Shown here: in pieces, positions 25,206-34,729 of the stretch
Layout of the letters: the number at the start of each line of letters is the position of its first letter
Position numbering within the stretch: position 1 is the first letter of the stretch
Source of the DNA: Thermoleptolyngbya sichuanensis A183
GTDB lineage: Bacteria > Cyanobacteriota > Cyanobacteriia > Elainellales > Elainellaceae
DNA: 64,000 nt
Assembly: GCF_013177315.1 (NCBI RefSeq)
Contig: NZ_CP053661.1
Coordinates: 1,178,001-1,242,000 of the forward strand
Direction: 5' to 3'
Notes under the pieces: model-generated
What the model was told of the DNA's origin: nothing
The model's database searches: none
The model's input: the letters and a program-made list of their open reading frames with translations, nothing else
Position numbers and translations under genes: made by a program

Positions 25206-25404
25206 AGTCTTGTCCTGAAGGTTGTCCAGCAGGTTTGGGGTGGGCGTGATGGCGTTTTGATGCGTTGGGGAGAGTTGATGGTGGGATGATGAGATCAAGA
25301 GAGTGTTGAAGGATTGGAATGAGACAACCTTGGGCTGTATTTAAGCTCATTCCTCATTCCTCATCCCCAGACCTCACATCTGTTCCCCTGCCAGATTTCC
25401 AGCC

Positions 25405-26157
25405 ATGCGCCGCCTCCTACCGCTGCTCCTCCTCTGCCTCTGTCTGACGGGCTGCATTCAATACGACGTGGGCATTACCTACGACAGCCAGATCCACGGA
25501 GAACTGGTGCAGCGGATTCGGCTGGATGGGCAGATTCCGGCGGCGCGGCAATCGACGGCGCGGGCATGGCTGGATGGCCTGGAGCAACAGGCGCGGAAAC
25601 TGGGTGGCAAGGTGCGCCACCCGTCGAAGCAGGAGTCGCTAATTACCATTCCGTTTAATAATGGCAAAGACTTGGCCGCGAAGTTCAACCGCTTTTTTAA
25701 CCCGTCTGCGGAGGAGCGGCGGCAGCTTTGGGGGCCAGATCTGGCGGAACTACCTGCGATCGCCGCTCAGATGAGTGTCCGTGAAACGAACCTGCTGCTG
25801 GTGCAGCGCAATCGGCTAAGTTTAGATTTGGACTTGCGATCGCTCGCCGTTCGGGGAGCGGATGGCCGCCTGCTGGTGTCGCCCGGTGGTCTGCTGGATG
25901 TCGATTTCAGGCTCAACACGCCTTGGGGGGTGCGGCGCGTGGACAGCACCCCAGCAGCGGAGGTGGGCGATCGCGGAGCGTTTCCGAAGGAAAATCGCCA
26001 GCTTGCCTGGAGGCTGGAACCCGGCGAGCTGAATCATTTGGAGGCGGTGTTTTGGGTTCCCAGTCCTCTGGGTTTAGGAACCGTGGCGATCGCCCTCATC
26101 GTCGGCATCGGTATGCTGATTAAAGCGTTGCTGGAGGGGGACGGGGGAGTGGAGTGA
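25405..26157 (+). CDS. DUF3153 lipoprotein
   Basis: A 250-residue cyanobacterial lipoprotein. The lipobox LTGC ends at Cys17 after a Leu-rich signal. The soluble part starts IQYDVGITYDSQIHGELVQ, shortened here, and contains long amphipathic strands; a C-terminal membrane segment (VAIALIVGIGMLIKALL) is at about 226-242. The function is unknown. The protein is anchored at both ends, which suggests a periplasmic loop held to the membrane. Confidence 0.82.
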   Translation: MRRLLPLLLLCLCLTGCIQYDVGITYDSQIHGELVQRIRLDGQIPAARQSTARAWLDGLEQQARKLGGKVRHPSKQESLITIPFNNGKDLAAKFNRFFNPSAEERRQLWGPDLAELPAIAAQMSVRETNLLLVQRNRLSLDLDLRSLAVRGADGRLLVSPGGLLDVDFRLNTPWGVRRVDSTPAAEVGDRGAFPKENRQLAWRLEPGELNHLEAVFWVPSPLGLGTVAIALIVGIGMLIKALLEGDGGVE

Positions 26158-26291
26158 TGGGGCGAGAAAAAAACGAAAAACGAAGAGCGAAAAACGAAAA
26201 CTGGAATCCCTTCGCTCTTCTCTCTTCGTTCTTCGTTCTTCGTTCTTCCCTCTCCGTTCTTCTCTCTTCTCTCTTTCCCCCTCCACCCCTC
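26158..26291. repeat. Purine/pyrimidine-skewed simple repeats
   Basis: GAAAAACGAAGAGCGAAAAACGAAAA on the left and repeats of TTCTTCGTTCTTCG and CTCTTCTCTC on the right. The two halves are partly complementary and could form a long imperfect hairpin between the convergent DUF3153 and GT2 genes, possibly a bidirectional terminator. Confidence 0.6.
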
Positions 26292-27488
26292 CTAGCTCCC
26301 AACCTCTGGCTCTCGCTCTGTCCGAATCCACTGGGTTTGACGGTTTGTGAAGAAGCCGAAGTAGCGGGGAATCTTGCGAAGCACGTAGAGCGGAATGCTC
26401 AGCAGCGCATGGGCGGGGATCAGCGCTGTGCCAAAGCGAACCCATGCGCCGGAGAGCGCGCCCAGCAGCAGGCAGCCCTGGGCCAGCAGCAGCGCCGCAG
26501 GCAGGGGAGAGGCACCCAGCGGCAGGGCGATCGCCGCCAGACCCAAAGTCATTGCCCACAGCATCACCAGCAGCGATAGGGGCGGCACGGCCAGATCAAG
26601 GGCGATCGCCAGCAGGTCAATACGCCCTTGCCGCAGCGCTTGCCGCAGCAGTCGGGGAACTTGAGTCATCAGTGTGTGCAGATGGCCATGCTCCCAGCGG
26701 GTGCGCTGCTGGTCGGCGGCGGTTCGGCGGGCGGGCAACAGCCCCATCACGTAGGCGGTGGCGCAAAACAGGGGCGGATGGCCGGCGATCGCCAAGTCCA
26801 GCCCAAGCTGCATATCTTCCACAATATTGCCGCTGGCCAGGGACACCTGCCGAATCACGTCCCAGGGAAAGGCCATGCCCGTGCCCGTCAGCAGCGATGG
26901 TAGCCCCAGGCGGGATAGCCCCAGCAGGCGCACCTGATTTTTTACCAGAAACGCCAGGGAGGACACAGCGCTGGCGGCACTGGGGCGGGGCGGCGTTTCC
27001 ATCAAATAAACTGCCTGCACCGGGCGATGGGTTGCCGCTGATAGGCTGGCGATATCGGACAGTGCGCCAGCGTTCATCCAGCAGTCTGCATCGGCCATTA
27101 CCACCACTTCTGGCGGGTTTTTGGCAAGGTGGCGCAGCCCAAAATCCAGCGCATAGCCCTTGCCACGACGATCGGGATCGCGCCGCTCAATCACCTCAGC
27201 GCCAGCCGCAAAGGCTACAGCGGCGGTATCGTCGGTGCAGTTGTCGGCTACCACCAGCAGGCGATCGCCCGCCTGGAGCTGCGGCAAAATCGTGGCGATC
27301 GCCGCGCCAATGCCCGCCGCTTCGTTGTGAGCAGGCATCAGCACCGTCGTTCGGAGATGCACTCTGCGTCCGCGCATTCTAGGCGCAGGCAGCGGCAGTA
27401 GCGCCATCGCACATTCCACAAACAGTACCAGTACGGGCACCAGCAGCAGCCCCGCAAGACCCAGTAGCAAAAAATTAAGCAACAGCAT
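26292..27488 (-). CDS. Family 2 glycosyltransferase, membrane-bound
   Basis: A 398-residue processive-type GT2. An N-terminal membrane segment is at 1-30. The GT-A domain carries VLMPAHNEAAGI at about 49-60, VVADNCTDDT near 79, the DxD-like DADC near 132, EDMQLG (catalytic Asp) near 226, and the QxxRW-type QQRTRWEHG near 262. Several membrane segments close the protein at about 290-375. It likely transfers sugars to a lipid or polysaccharide at the cytoplasmic face; the product is unknown. Confidence 0.88.
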   Translation of the reverse strand: MLLLNFLLLGLAGLLLVPVLVLFVECAMALLPLPAPRMRGRRVHLRTTVLMPAHNEAAGIGAAIATILPQLQAGDRLLVVADNCTDDTAAVAFAAGAEVIERRDPDRRGKGYALDFGLRHLAKNPPEVVVMADADCWMNAGALSDIASLSAATHRPVQAVYLMETPPRPSAASAVSSLAFLVKNQVRLLGLSRLGLPSLLTGTGMAFPWDVIRQVSLASGNIVEDMQLGLDLAIAGHPPLFCATAYVMGLLPARRTAADQQRTRWEHGHLHTLMTQVPRLLRQALRQGRIDLLAIALDLAVPPLSLLVMLWAMTLGLAAIALPLGASPLPAALLLAQGCLLLGALSGAWVRFGTALIPAHALLSIPLYVLRKIPRYFGFFTNRQTQWIRTEREPEVGS

Positions 27489-27833
27489 ACGGCTTCGCCT
27501 TCAGCAACCAACTTGAGACGCGCAAATCAAGACACATAAACCAGCGCTCTCTTAGTGTGGGTGGAGAAGGGCAGCGGCTAACTCCGAAAACTCACGCAAT
27601 TTGCCAGCCTGCTAGACGTTTATATCGAGATAATCGCCTTTATACGGGTTTATACGGGCTTTGGCGAAACGCTAAAGTCCTGGAAAAAGTTCTAAGTAGG
27701 TAGACTAAATTAAAAATCAGATTCCAAACCCTGCACCGCGCACTGTGCGGGCAGTGCAGGGTTCTTGATGTTATGTTTATTGGTGTCCACTTACTTAAAC
27801 CTGCTTAAAAAGTTAGGAGATAAAGATTTCACG
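27489..27833. other. Non-coding gap with a strong hairpin
   Basis: No gene. A palindrome ACCCTGCAC (27728-27736) pairs with GTGCAGGGT (27754-27762), with a further CGCGCA/TGCGGG pairing inside; it is followed by TTCTTGATGTT rather than a T-run. It may be a terminator or the relic of a structured RNA. The DNA to its right is A/T-rich and leads into the IS4-like element. Confidence 0.5.
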
Positions 27834-29155
27834 CTGGTTGACTGACAAAACTAATCGGCGACACAGCAGTACGTGTGTACTTTGAATTCGATTCGATAGG
27901 TGCGTTGCTCATGCTGTTTGCGAGATGCCATCGCGGGTTCAGGATCGCGGTTATGAGTGAAACAGACATGACGGATGAGTGGCCACCCGTTCTCTAGGGC
28001 GGCTTTCAGCCAATCCCATCCAATGCGGAAGTAGCTATTGCCACGAAACCAATGGGGGTCAACCCATCGCCGTTTGCCTGTTGCGACGACCTCGAGACCT
28101 TGAGCGGTGACGTAGAGCGTCGCGACGGCCAAAAGGAACCAAAGCCGGGATAGGGCGCAGAGGGAGCGAATTTCAGATTTCTGGAGATTCCAGCCGTTGG
28201 ATTGGTCATCGAGAAACGCCTCCTCAATGTCGAAGCGCAAGCCGTATTCCTCGAAGGTGCGCAGGTGGGTGGGTTCATCGCTGACGATGGTCCAAAACTC
28301 GCCGTTGAGGCTGTTATGACCAAAGGCGATATGCACCGGCCCGTACCACTCGCCTTTGTGGAGCTTCACGGTGTGCCAACAGAGAGCCTCCCCGCGCTGA
28401 AGGTGAATGTCCTTCAATTGACACCATCCATGGCCCGCCCGCCAAATCCAAGTATTCCGCTTGATGCGGATGCGGTAGTGCCACCCGAGTTCAGCGGTTA
28501 TGGCGGCTCATGGCCTCGGTGTGAATGAAGCCCCGGTCGGCTAAGACGACCACTTTTACCCCCGCCGGCAAGCGATGGGCGGCTTGGTGGAGCATCTCCC
28601 GGTAGTCACTGAAGGCGACGGACGCACTGCGGTGCTGGAGCACCCGCCAGACCACAGGCAACGCCCGGCCTCGATGCACCACCGCTAGGCGAATCAAGCA
28701 ATACTCATCCCAAAACAGCGAGGTGTCCAAGCTCAGGTACAAACAATCCTCATCCCAATGGGCTAATGCCGCTTGAATCAGGGGCTTGTACAGGCGATGG
28801 ACGTTCAGGCGACTGTTGTGCAGCCAGCGGCTTAGCCGTCGTTGTTTGCTTTGTGCCTGCACCCCTCGACACGGCACATAGGGCAGCCAGCGAGTCAGGT
28901 TGATTTCTCCGCGCTGGAGCAAAGCCACCACCATCCACAGGCAGGTCGTCAGATGGCTACGATGAGCCCAGGGCACCGATTGACCCAGCCAAGCGTTCAA
29001 GGCATTGTAGAGGGGGGAGTTTTTTTCACAGCATCTACGCTTTTGAGTGGTATCTAAGCTTAGAACGCTGGCTCCCCACTTCTTCCTCCAATCCCTGAAA
29101 CTACCGCGCCACAAGCTGTTCAGCAGATCTCAGGTAACTTTTGTCAGTCAACCAG
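27834..29155 (-). mobile_element. IS4-like insertion sequence, 1322 bp
   Basis: The ends are a perfect 17-bp inverted repeat, CTGGTTGACTGACAAAA at 27834-27850 and its complement at 29139-29155. The transposase stop codon begins at the base next to the left repeat. No target duplication is visible (left flank GATTTCACG, right flank GGTTCAATC), so a later deletion or recombination may have removed one flank. The right end interrupts the type IIG methyltransferase gene. Confidence 0.85.
27851..29114 (-). pseudogene. IS4-like transposase with frameshift
   Basis: Two frames: 29114 to 28491 carries the N-terminal half and two catalytic Asp (LSLDTSLF and LADRGF); 28417 to 27851, open back to about 28510, carries the Glu region (FDIEEAFLDDQSNGWNLQKS). 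The break lies at about 28505: removing one C from CGCC would restore AMSRITAELGWHYRIRIKRN across it. A single-base insertion therefore inactivates the gene, unless it is a sequencing error. Confidence 0.8.
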
Positions 29156-29467
29156 GGTTCAATCAGCTCCAGATGGTCAATCGCGATCTTGCGGGCGATC
29201 ATCATGGTGACTCGTGCCAGCTCTATGGCAAATGGGTTGATGTCCATCCCGTAGAATTGGTTTGGCGTTACGAAGCTGATGGAAAGCTGCTTATCGTCAG
29301 CCGTTTGGTAGCGACTGAGCTTGTCCAATAGCCGCAGTTCCACCTTTTTAAGTTCCTGATACGCCACATACAGGAAGTTTCCCGCCCCACAGGCGGCATC
29401 CAGCACTTTGTAATCTCTCAGCTTGCGATGCAGGATGTTTAGCTCTTTTTTGGTGTTGGCTTCAGCA

Positions 29468-30984
29468 CTTTAGTTTGGACTAATGGTGAAGAGGAAGGCA
29501 GTCAATGAGAAGCACCGACTGCCGTAAGGTCAATGAAGTACAACCAACATTGACCCCATGATTTTCAACGAACTTCAGCAATTTCGCCAAACGTTGTATG
29601 CCAGCTTGGGAAACGCCAGAGATGCCCTGTTTGATCTGATGGATGCCGTGTTAGTGAGTGCGTGCATCGTGTCGTTTGTGAGGCTATCGCAGAGTCCTGT
29701 CTTTCGTCGCCAGTGGTCGAGCACCTATGAAGCGTTGCGCGATAGCCGCCTACCCCGATCAAAGGTGCTGAAGCTGTTGGTGCAGCAGATACCGACTCAG
29801 CAGCAACCGTTGTTGGCAGGTGATGCGAGTCGGTGGAACCGTCCTGCTGCCAGGCGTTTGAAAGACCGCACCTTATCAGGCAGAACAGGACATGCCCCGA
29901 TAGCCGGACAAAACTACAGTACCTTAGCCTGGATTGCTGAAGACAGGGGCAGTTGGGCATTACCATTGCGGCATGAGCGCATCACCAGCTTTGAAACACC
30001 CGCCAGTAAAGCGGCATTCCAACTCAAACAAGTGACTCGGCAGTTAGCGGTGCGTCCGTTGGCGATCTACGACCGAGGGTACGGCAATGCCAGTTTTGTC
30101 AACCAAACGGCAGGGATTGAGGCAGACTTGCTGCTGCGGGTTACATCCAATCGATGTGTCTATGGCGCGCCCCCAGCGTATCGAGGGCGAGGCGCACCTG
30201 CCAAGCATGGACATAAGATGAAACTCAATGACCCTGACACTTGGAGTGTCCCGGTCGAAACCGTTGAAGTCGATGATCCCAACTGGGGACGAGTGCGGGT
30301 CAGTCGTTGGAGTGCATACCATTTCCGCAAATCCCCCAAACGGGCAATGGAAGTGTTGCGCGTGGAGGTGCTGGAGACACAGAGCAGCACGCGACGCTTG
30401 GCTCCTTTGTGGTTAGTTTGGCTGGGTGAGCAGATGCCTCCGTTAGAAACCCTGTGGTTGCACTACCTCCGTCGCTTTGCCATTGAACACTGGTATCGCT
30501 TTGCCAAGCAGAGGCTATATTGGACACATCCCCAGTTCAGTTCTGTATCGGCAACCGAACAGTGGAGCAGCCTGATGCCGTTGCTCAGTTGGCAGTTGTG
30601 GTTAGCGCGAAAGGACTGTACTGACCACCCCTTGCCCTGGCAGGCACCGCAAGAAACGTTGACTCCGGGTCGGGTCGCACAAGCGTTTGCAGGCATTTTG
30701 GCAGCGATTGGCACCCCTGCTCCTGCGCCTAAACCTCGTGGTAAATCGCCAGGACGAGGCAAGGGGCACAAGCCAACTCCTCGTCCCTGCTATCCGATGG
30801 TCAAAAAACGAGCCTCGAAACGCAAGACATCCGAACAATCCCTGAACAGTCCGGTTGCAACAGCAGCTTAACTGCGAGCAGGATTGTATCCAATTCCTTA
30901 AGTTCAACTGTTATGAACGGTTGAGCAGATTCTTTATGGCATCCTGTTGAGCATTATTGTGATGCCAGTTAGTCCAAACTAAAG
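29468..30984 (+). mobile_element. IS701/NF041680-like insertion sequence, 1517 bp
   Basis: The terminal inverted repeat CTTTAGTTTGGACTAA occurs at 29468-29483 and, inverted, at 30969-30984. The element is flanked by the 6-bp target duplication TCAGCA (29462-29467 and 30985-30990). It carries a single intact transposase and is inserted in the methyltransferase gene in the opposite orientation. Confidence 0.9.
29558..30871 (+). CDS. Transposase (NF041680 / IS701-like)
   Basis: A 437-residue DDE-type transposase, apparently intact. The opening FNELQQFRQTLYASLGNARDALF, shortened here, is typical of the cyanobacterial family; the first catalytic Asp is probably LLAGDASRW near residue 88, the second IYDRGYGNASF near 170, and the Glu AIEHWYRFAKQR near 308. 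A basic Pro/Lys-rich tail (about 385-425) ends the protein. Confidence 0.85.
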   Translation: MIFNELQQFRQTLYASLGNARDALFDLMDAVLVSACIVSFVRLSQSPVFRRQWSSTYEALRDSRLPRSKVLKLLVQQIPTQQQPLLAGDASRWNRPAARRLKDRTLSGRTGHAPIAGQNYSTLAWIAEDRGSWALPLRHERITSFETPASKAAFQLKQVTRQLAVRPLAIYDRGYGNASFVNQTAGIEADLLLRVTSNRCVYGAPPAYRGRGAPAKHGHKMKLNDPDTWSVPVETVEVDDPNWGRVRVSRWSAYHFRKSPKRAMEVLRVEVLETQSSTRRLAPLWLVWLGEQMPPLETLWLHYLRRFAIEHWYRFAKQRLYWTHPQFSSVSATEQWSSLMPLLSWQLWLARKDCTDHPLPWQAPQETLTPGRVAQAFAGILAAIGTPAPAPKPRGKSPGRGKGHKPTPRPCYPMVKKRASKRKTSEQSLNSPVATAA

Positions 30985-32018
30985 TCAGCAATTAGGTCTT
31001 CCCACGGTTCCGTGATGGTCGGGATGACGATTTGCCGAATGTCAGCTTCGGAGGTGAAATGTACCCCGTGGGCATGGCGTTTTACCGGGTCAATCGCAGA
31101 TTCAAAGATGCTGCCAAAGATGGAAGGACGAACCAGATCCCATCGTTGTTTGGCGCAGTCTTCCAAAAGCTTGAGATCTTCTGGGCTAAGCTCAATCGAG
31201 TGGATTTTGGCGAATAGCCCACCGTTGAAATAGTCAACGCCGCGATAGCGACCCGCCGGAACGATGCCCCGTTGGTTCATCGCGTTGAACAAGCCACCCA
31301 GGATGTCGTAGGAACTGCCTTTGCGCTGAATGCAGTCCTCTAGGCACGAAACAAACATATCGCAAGGCAATAAGCCCCGGTCTTCGGCAAACATCGCCAA
31401 AACGCACTGCAACACAAACCGCTGGGCTGCCTGTTCATCAAAGTCAAGATGGTTTGTCTTTTTGGCTCTGTTGCTCAGGTCTCGATAGAGTTGCCCCATC
31501 AGTTGAGCGTTGCGCTCTGTGATCTCGACCTGATTGTTTTGAAAGACAGGCGGCTTCTCATCTGGATACATGAAGCCAAAGGCACTTGCCCGATTGGGCA
31601 ATTCCTCTAACCTGATGACATCGACTGGCGCATCAACTTGGTTGTTGAAGTCAAAGATCCAGAACTCATCAAAGTTGCTCAGGATTGAGTATTTGGGTTT
31701 TGGCGCAAGCCTCATCCAGTAGCGTTCAAGCTGGTCGTAGTGGTGCTTGAGGTTCGCGCCCCTGGATTTCATCTCGACCAATAGGCGTGGCTTCCACACG
31801 AGATCCGCATAGCCCTTGTGCCCTTTTTCGCCGCCACGATCTACCCGATATTCAAACTCGGCTCCGGCGTGTTTGGCACTTTCGTATCCAAAGGCTCTAA
31901 AGAATTCGTTCAAAAACGATTGGGATTCACTTTTCTCGTCACCCTGAGCAAAGTGTTCTTTGCAGCAGGAAACAAAGGTCGCGAGTCGGGGTTCGTTTGG
32001 CACGGGAATCGCTCTCGT

Positions 32019-33202
32019 GGGGTGCATCCCAGTTATGCAATGAGTAGAAGTGCTTAGTGCAGATTAAGGGCAGACGCCGTAGGCTCAGAGCAGTTGCTCT
32101 AAGGATAGTTGAAGCGATGGATGCCACCAAGGAAGCCCAAATCAAAGCCCATGCACTGGCGTTAGCGGAGTTGCTTTACGACGAGACAGACCCTGAACAA
32201 GTCAAAACATTGGCCGGGATCGAAGTCGCCGTTCGTGACCACCTACTGGAGTATGTGGGGCCTGAGATCGGAAATTTTTTATCTGCACAAGCAGCGGCAC
32301 AAGCTCTGGGCGAAAGCGGCACATCCAGAGTATCGTCGGACGCTTAAGTCTGAGTCAGCGCCAGAGCCAGCGGCTTAAGGTCAAGGCCCGCACCCAGTGG
32401 AGTCCTCAGGTTGAGACGTGCTGCTTGCTGCTGAGTGCCAACGAAGCCTATGCGCGAGCTGCCGACGATATCGCTGTGCTCACCGGGGTGTGCGTGTCAG
32501 GGAGTACCCAGCAACGGCTGGTGCATCGTCAAGACCTAGAGCCACCAGCGGTGGACAGCGGGGTTAAGGAAATGAGCTTAGACGGGGGCAAAGTCCGTCT
32601 GCGGACTCCTCAGGGGCAGCCCTGCCAGTGGCGCGATTACAAGGGGGTAAACCTGCATCAGTGCAGCATTAGCGCCTTCTACAAAGACAACGACAGCTTG
32701 GTCAACTGGCTCAACCAGCAGCCCTTAGCGCATCCCCTCGTTTGTCTTGGGGATGGTCACGACGGCATCTGGAACCTGTTTTCACAGATCGGGCATCGCA
32801 GCGAGCGCCTTGAGATCTTGGACTGGTACCACCTGATGGAGAATTTGGGTAACGTGGGTGGGTCTCAACAGCGTCTTGATGCCGTCGAAGCCTGCTTGTG
32901 GCAAGGGGATGTGGATGGGGCGGTTAGGCTATTCGACGACTGGTCCCATGAGCGGGTAGACCAGTTTATCGGCTATCTGGCTAAGCATCGGCTCCGTATC
33001 GTTAACTACAGCTACTACCAAGCTGAGGGGATTTCAATTGGCTCGGGTGCCGTGGAGTCGACTATCAAGCAAATTGGTAGGCGGGTGAAAATTTCAGGCG
33101 CTCAGTGGAAGGAAGACAACGTTCCACAAGTCCTTCGCCATCGCTGCGCTTATCTCAATGGTCAATTCTCATCCTGAGTCTTGTAAGACTGGGATGCACC
33201 CC
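32019..33202 (+). mobile_element. ISKra4-family insertion sequence, 1184 bp
   Basis: The terminal inverted repeat GGGGTGCATCCCAGT is perfect over 15 bp (32019-32033 and 33188-33202). The 6-bp word TCTCGT flanks it on both sides (32013-32018 and 33203-33208). It sits at the 5' end of the type IIG gene and probably supplied the ATG now seen at 32027 of that frame. Confidence 0.87.
32057..33177 (+). CDS. ISKra4-family transposase with probable programmed -1 frameshift
   Basis: The first frame (32057-32347, 96 codons) is a helical N-terminal part. The second frame is open from before 32281 to 33177 and carries the DDE core: EMSLDGGKVR, GDGHDGIWNL, and IGSGAVEST with LDWYHLMENLG between them. The frames overlap, and at 32275-32281 the first frame contains T TTT TTA, a textbook -1 slippery heptamer in the correct phase. 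The fused product would be about 370 residues with all catalytic residues, so the element may be active. Confidence 0.82.
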
Positions 33203-33672
33203 TCTCGTGAGGTTGAAGGCAATCGCCTGTACTCTGATCAGATCTGCTAAACCTTTGCTGGGCAAGGATTTCGACAGATCTAAAATGAATTTTGAAACAA
33301 AGGCGATCGCTTACTCAAGATTCCCGATTTGTTAAAGTTAAAAACGAAAATGTGCTGTAAATTCATCAAAAGATCAAACAAAAGTAATAGATAGTACACA
33401 GGTTCCATGAATTTAATACACCTGAAAATAGATAAGCTTGGTGCGTCAGGTATATAAATACCTTTGCTTATGGGACGAGTGATGCGCGATCGCCCTCTAA
33501 CTGCTATTCGCATTGAATTGTGTGGCAAGGGACTGAGACTGTCAGGGCGATAAAGTCGTGACTGCAAAATAACGAGGTCGGTATAAGCCGCAAAAAGTCG
33601 TGAAAAGCCGTATAGTTTTGAAAAATCGACTAAACGTACCGAGTCCGGCGATACACTGTGTGGTGTGAACCT
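33203..33672. other. A/T-rich upstream region of the ATPase cassette
   Basis: No full gene. The left 60 bp may be the N-terminal remnant of the type IIG gene. From 33330 to 33480 the DNA is clearly A/T-richer than its surroundings, including a TATATAAATA stretch at about 33450-33460, and is a likely promoter region for the vMAP-AAA gene. The composition change supports acquisition by transfer. Confidence 0.55.
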
Positions 33673-34719
33673 ATGGATCTGGATGAGTTGATCAGGGTTG
33701 CGGATGCTGTTGTTCGGCAAGAACTCAAACGACCGCTAAGCGATTTGGAGCGCTATGTGCTGCAAGAGTCGTTTAAGGGCAAAAGCTACGAGCAAATGAC
33801 AGACGGCTGGGCTTTTAAGACGGTGAAAGATGCAGGTTCGCGGCTGTGGAAATGTTTTTCTCAGGCGCTTGGAGATGGCGTAAAAGTTCAGAAGTCTACG
33901 TTTCAGATGGCGCTAGTGCGCTTGTCAGAGCGGCTGGGGCATCGCCCGCCCGAACCTGCTCAAGCGGCTCTCTCCCCAGACTTATCCCTTCAAAAAAAGT
34001 CAATTAACTTACCTACCAATCCATTTGGCGATCGCGGCTGTATCACCGACCCCTCTCGATTCTTTGACCGATATGAGATTCTCAGGCAGGTCTTTGAAGC
34101 GTTGCATCATGGGGTCAGTGTGTCGCTGGTCGGTGAGTCGCGGATAGGAAAGTCTTCTTTGCTGGCGATGATTTGTGCCAAGGGGCCGGCAAAGCTTCAG
34201 CTACCGCCCACCGCTTTTGTGCAGCTCAATATGCAGTCGATTCGAGATGAAGCTGAATTTTTTGAAGCGCTGTGTCAGGAACTGGGCATCGAGCCGCCCT
34301 GCCGGGGCTATGCGCTGCGTCGCAAGCTGAAAGATACACACCATATCTTGTGTCTGGATGAGGTCGAGCGGATGAGCCATTCCGACGACTTTAGCGGGCG
34401 CGAGCGGACAGAACTGTGGGGGCTGGCAGATGGGGCGATCGCCCCCTTAACACTCGTCACCGCCAGTCGCTTGCCCCTGAGCCAGTTGTTTCCCGACTCA
34501 CCAGAGCAAACCTCCCCACTGGCAGGCATTTGCCAGACTATTCAAGTAGAGCCATTTTCGCCTGCGATCGCCCAATCTTTTATCATGCACCGTTTGCAAA
34601 ATGGCCCAATCCAGTTCACGCCTGCCCAAATCCACCAGCTAATTGCCCAGAGCGGGGGGCATCCTGCGCGTCTACAAGAGAGTGCGTCAGACCTGTACCG
34701 TCAGTTGTTGGAAGCCTGA
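33673..34719 (+). CDS. vMAP-type HTH + AAA ATPase
   Basis: A 348-residue soluble protein. Residues 1-88 match the N-terminal helix-turn-helix domain of vWA-MoxR-associated proteins (DAVVRQELKRPLSDLERYVLQ, shortened; SYEQMTDGWAFKTVKDAGSRLW). Residues about 125-345 are a STAND/AAA-like NTPase with Walker A GESRIGKSS at 154-162 and Walker B HILCLDEVE at 224-232. The usual C-terminal effector (protease, HEAT, WD40) is absent. ATG 33673 is preferred to a GTG five codons earlier. It is followed after 10 bp by the membrane ATPase gene, so the two are almost certainly cotranscribed and may act together. Confidence 0.8.
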   Translation: MDLDELIRVADAVVRQELKRPLSDLERYVLQESFKGKSYEQMTDGWAFKTVKDAGSRLWKCFSQALGDGVKVQKSTFQMALVRLSERLGHRPPEPAQAALSPDLSLQKKSINLPTNPFGDRGCITDPSRFFDRYEILRQVFEALHHGVSVSLVGESRIGKSSLLAMICAKGPAKLQLPPTAFVQLNMQSIRDEAEFFEALCQELGIEPPCRGYALRRKLKDTHHILCLDEVERMSHSDDFSGRERTELWGLADGAIAPLTLVTASRLPLSQLFPDSPEQTSPLAGICQTIQVEPFSPAIAQSFIMHRLQNGPIQFTPAQIHQLIAQSGGHPARLQESASDLYRQLLEA

Positions 34720-34729
34720 ATTGACCACA

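Larger units (their letters stand above)
29156..33265 (-). pseudogene. Type IIG-like restriction-modification gene broken by three IS elements
   Basis: Host segments are 30985-32018 and 29156-29467, with a possible short N-terminal piece at 33203-33265. The N-terminal nuclease-like part has GYADLVWKPRLLVEMKSRG (D...E-x-K). A helical middle and GSIFESAID, VHFTSEADIRQIVIPTI lead to the methyltransferase motif I DAACGAGNF and FYGMDINPFAIELARV, as in MmeI-type enzymes. Deleting the IS at 29468-30984 plus one copy of TCAGCA restores the frame (DLIAEANTKKELNIL). The catalytic NPPF/Y motif and the specificity domain are missing beyond the IS4-like end, so no active enzyme can be made. Confidence 0.82.

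Noticed and set aside
27728-27762. Strong hairpin as a definite intrinsic terminator
   Set aside because: No T-run follows and no gene on either strand ends close by; kept only as part of the gap description.
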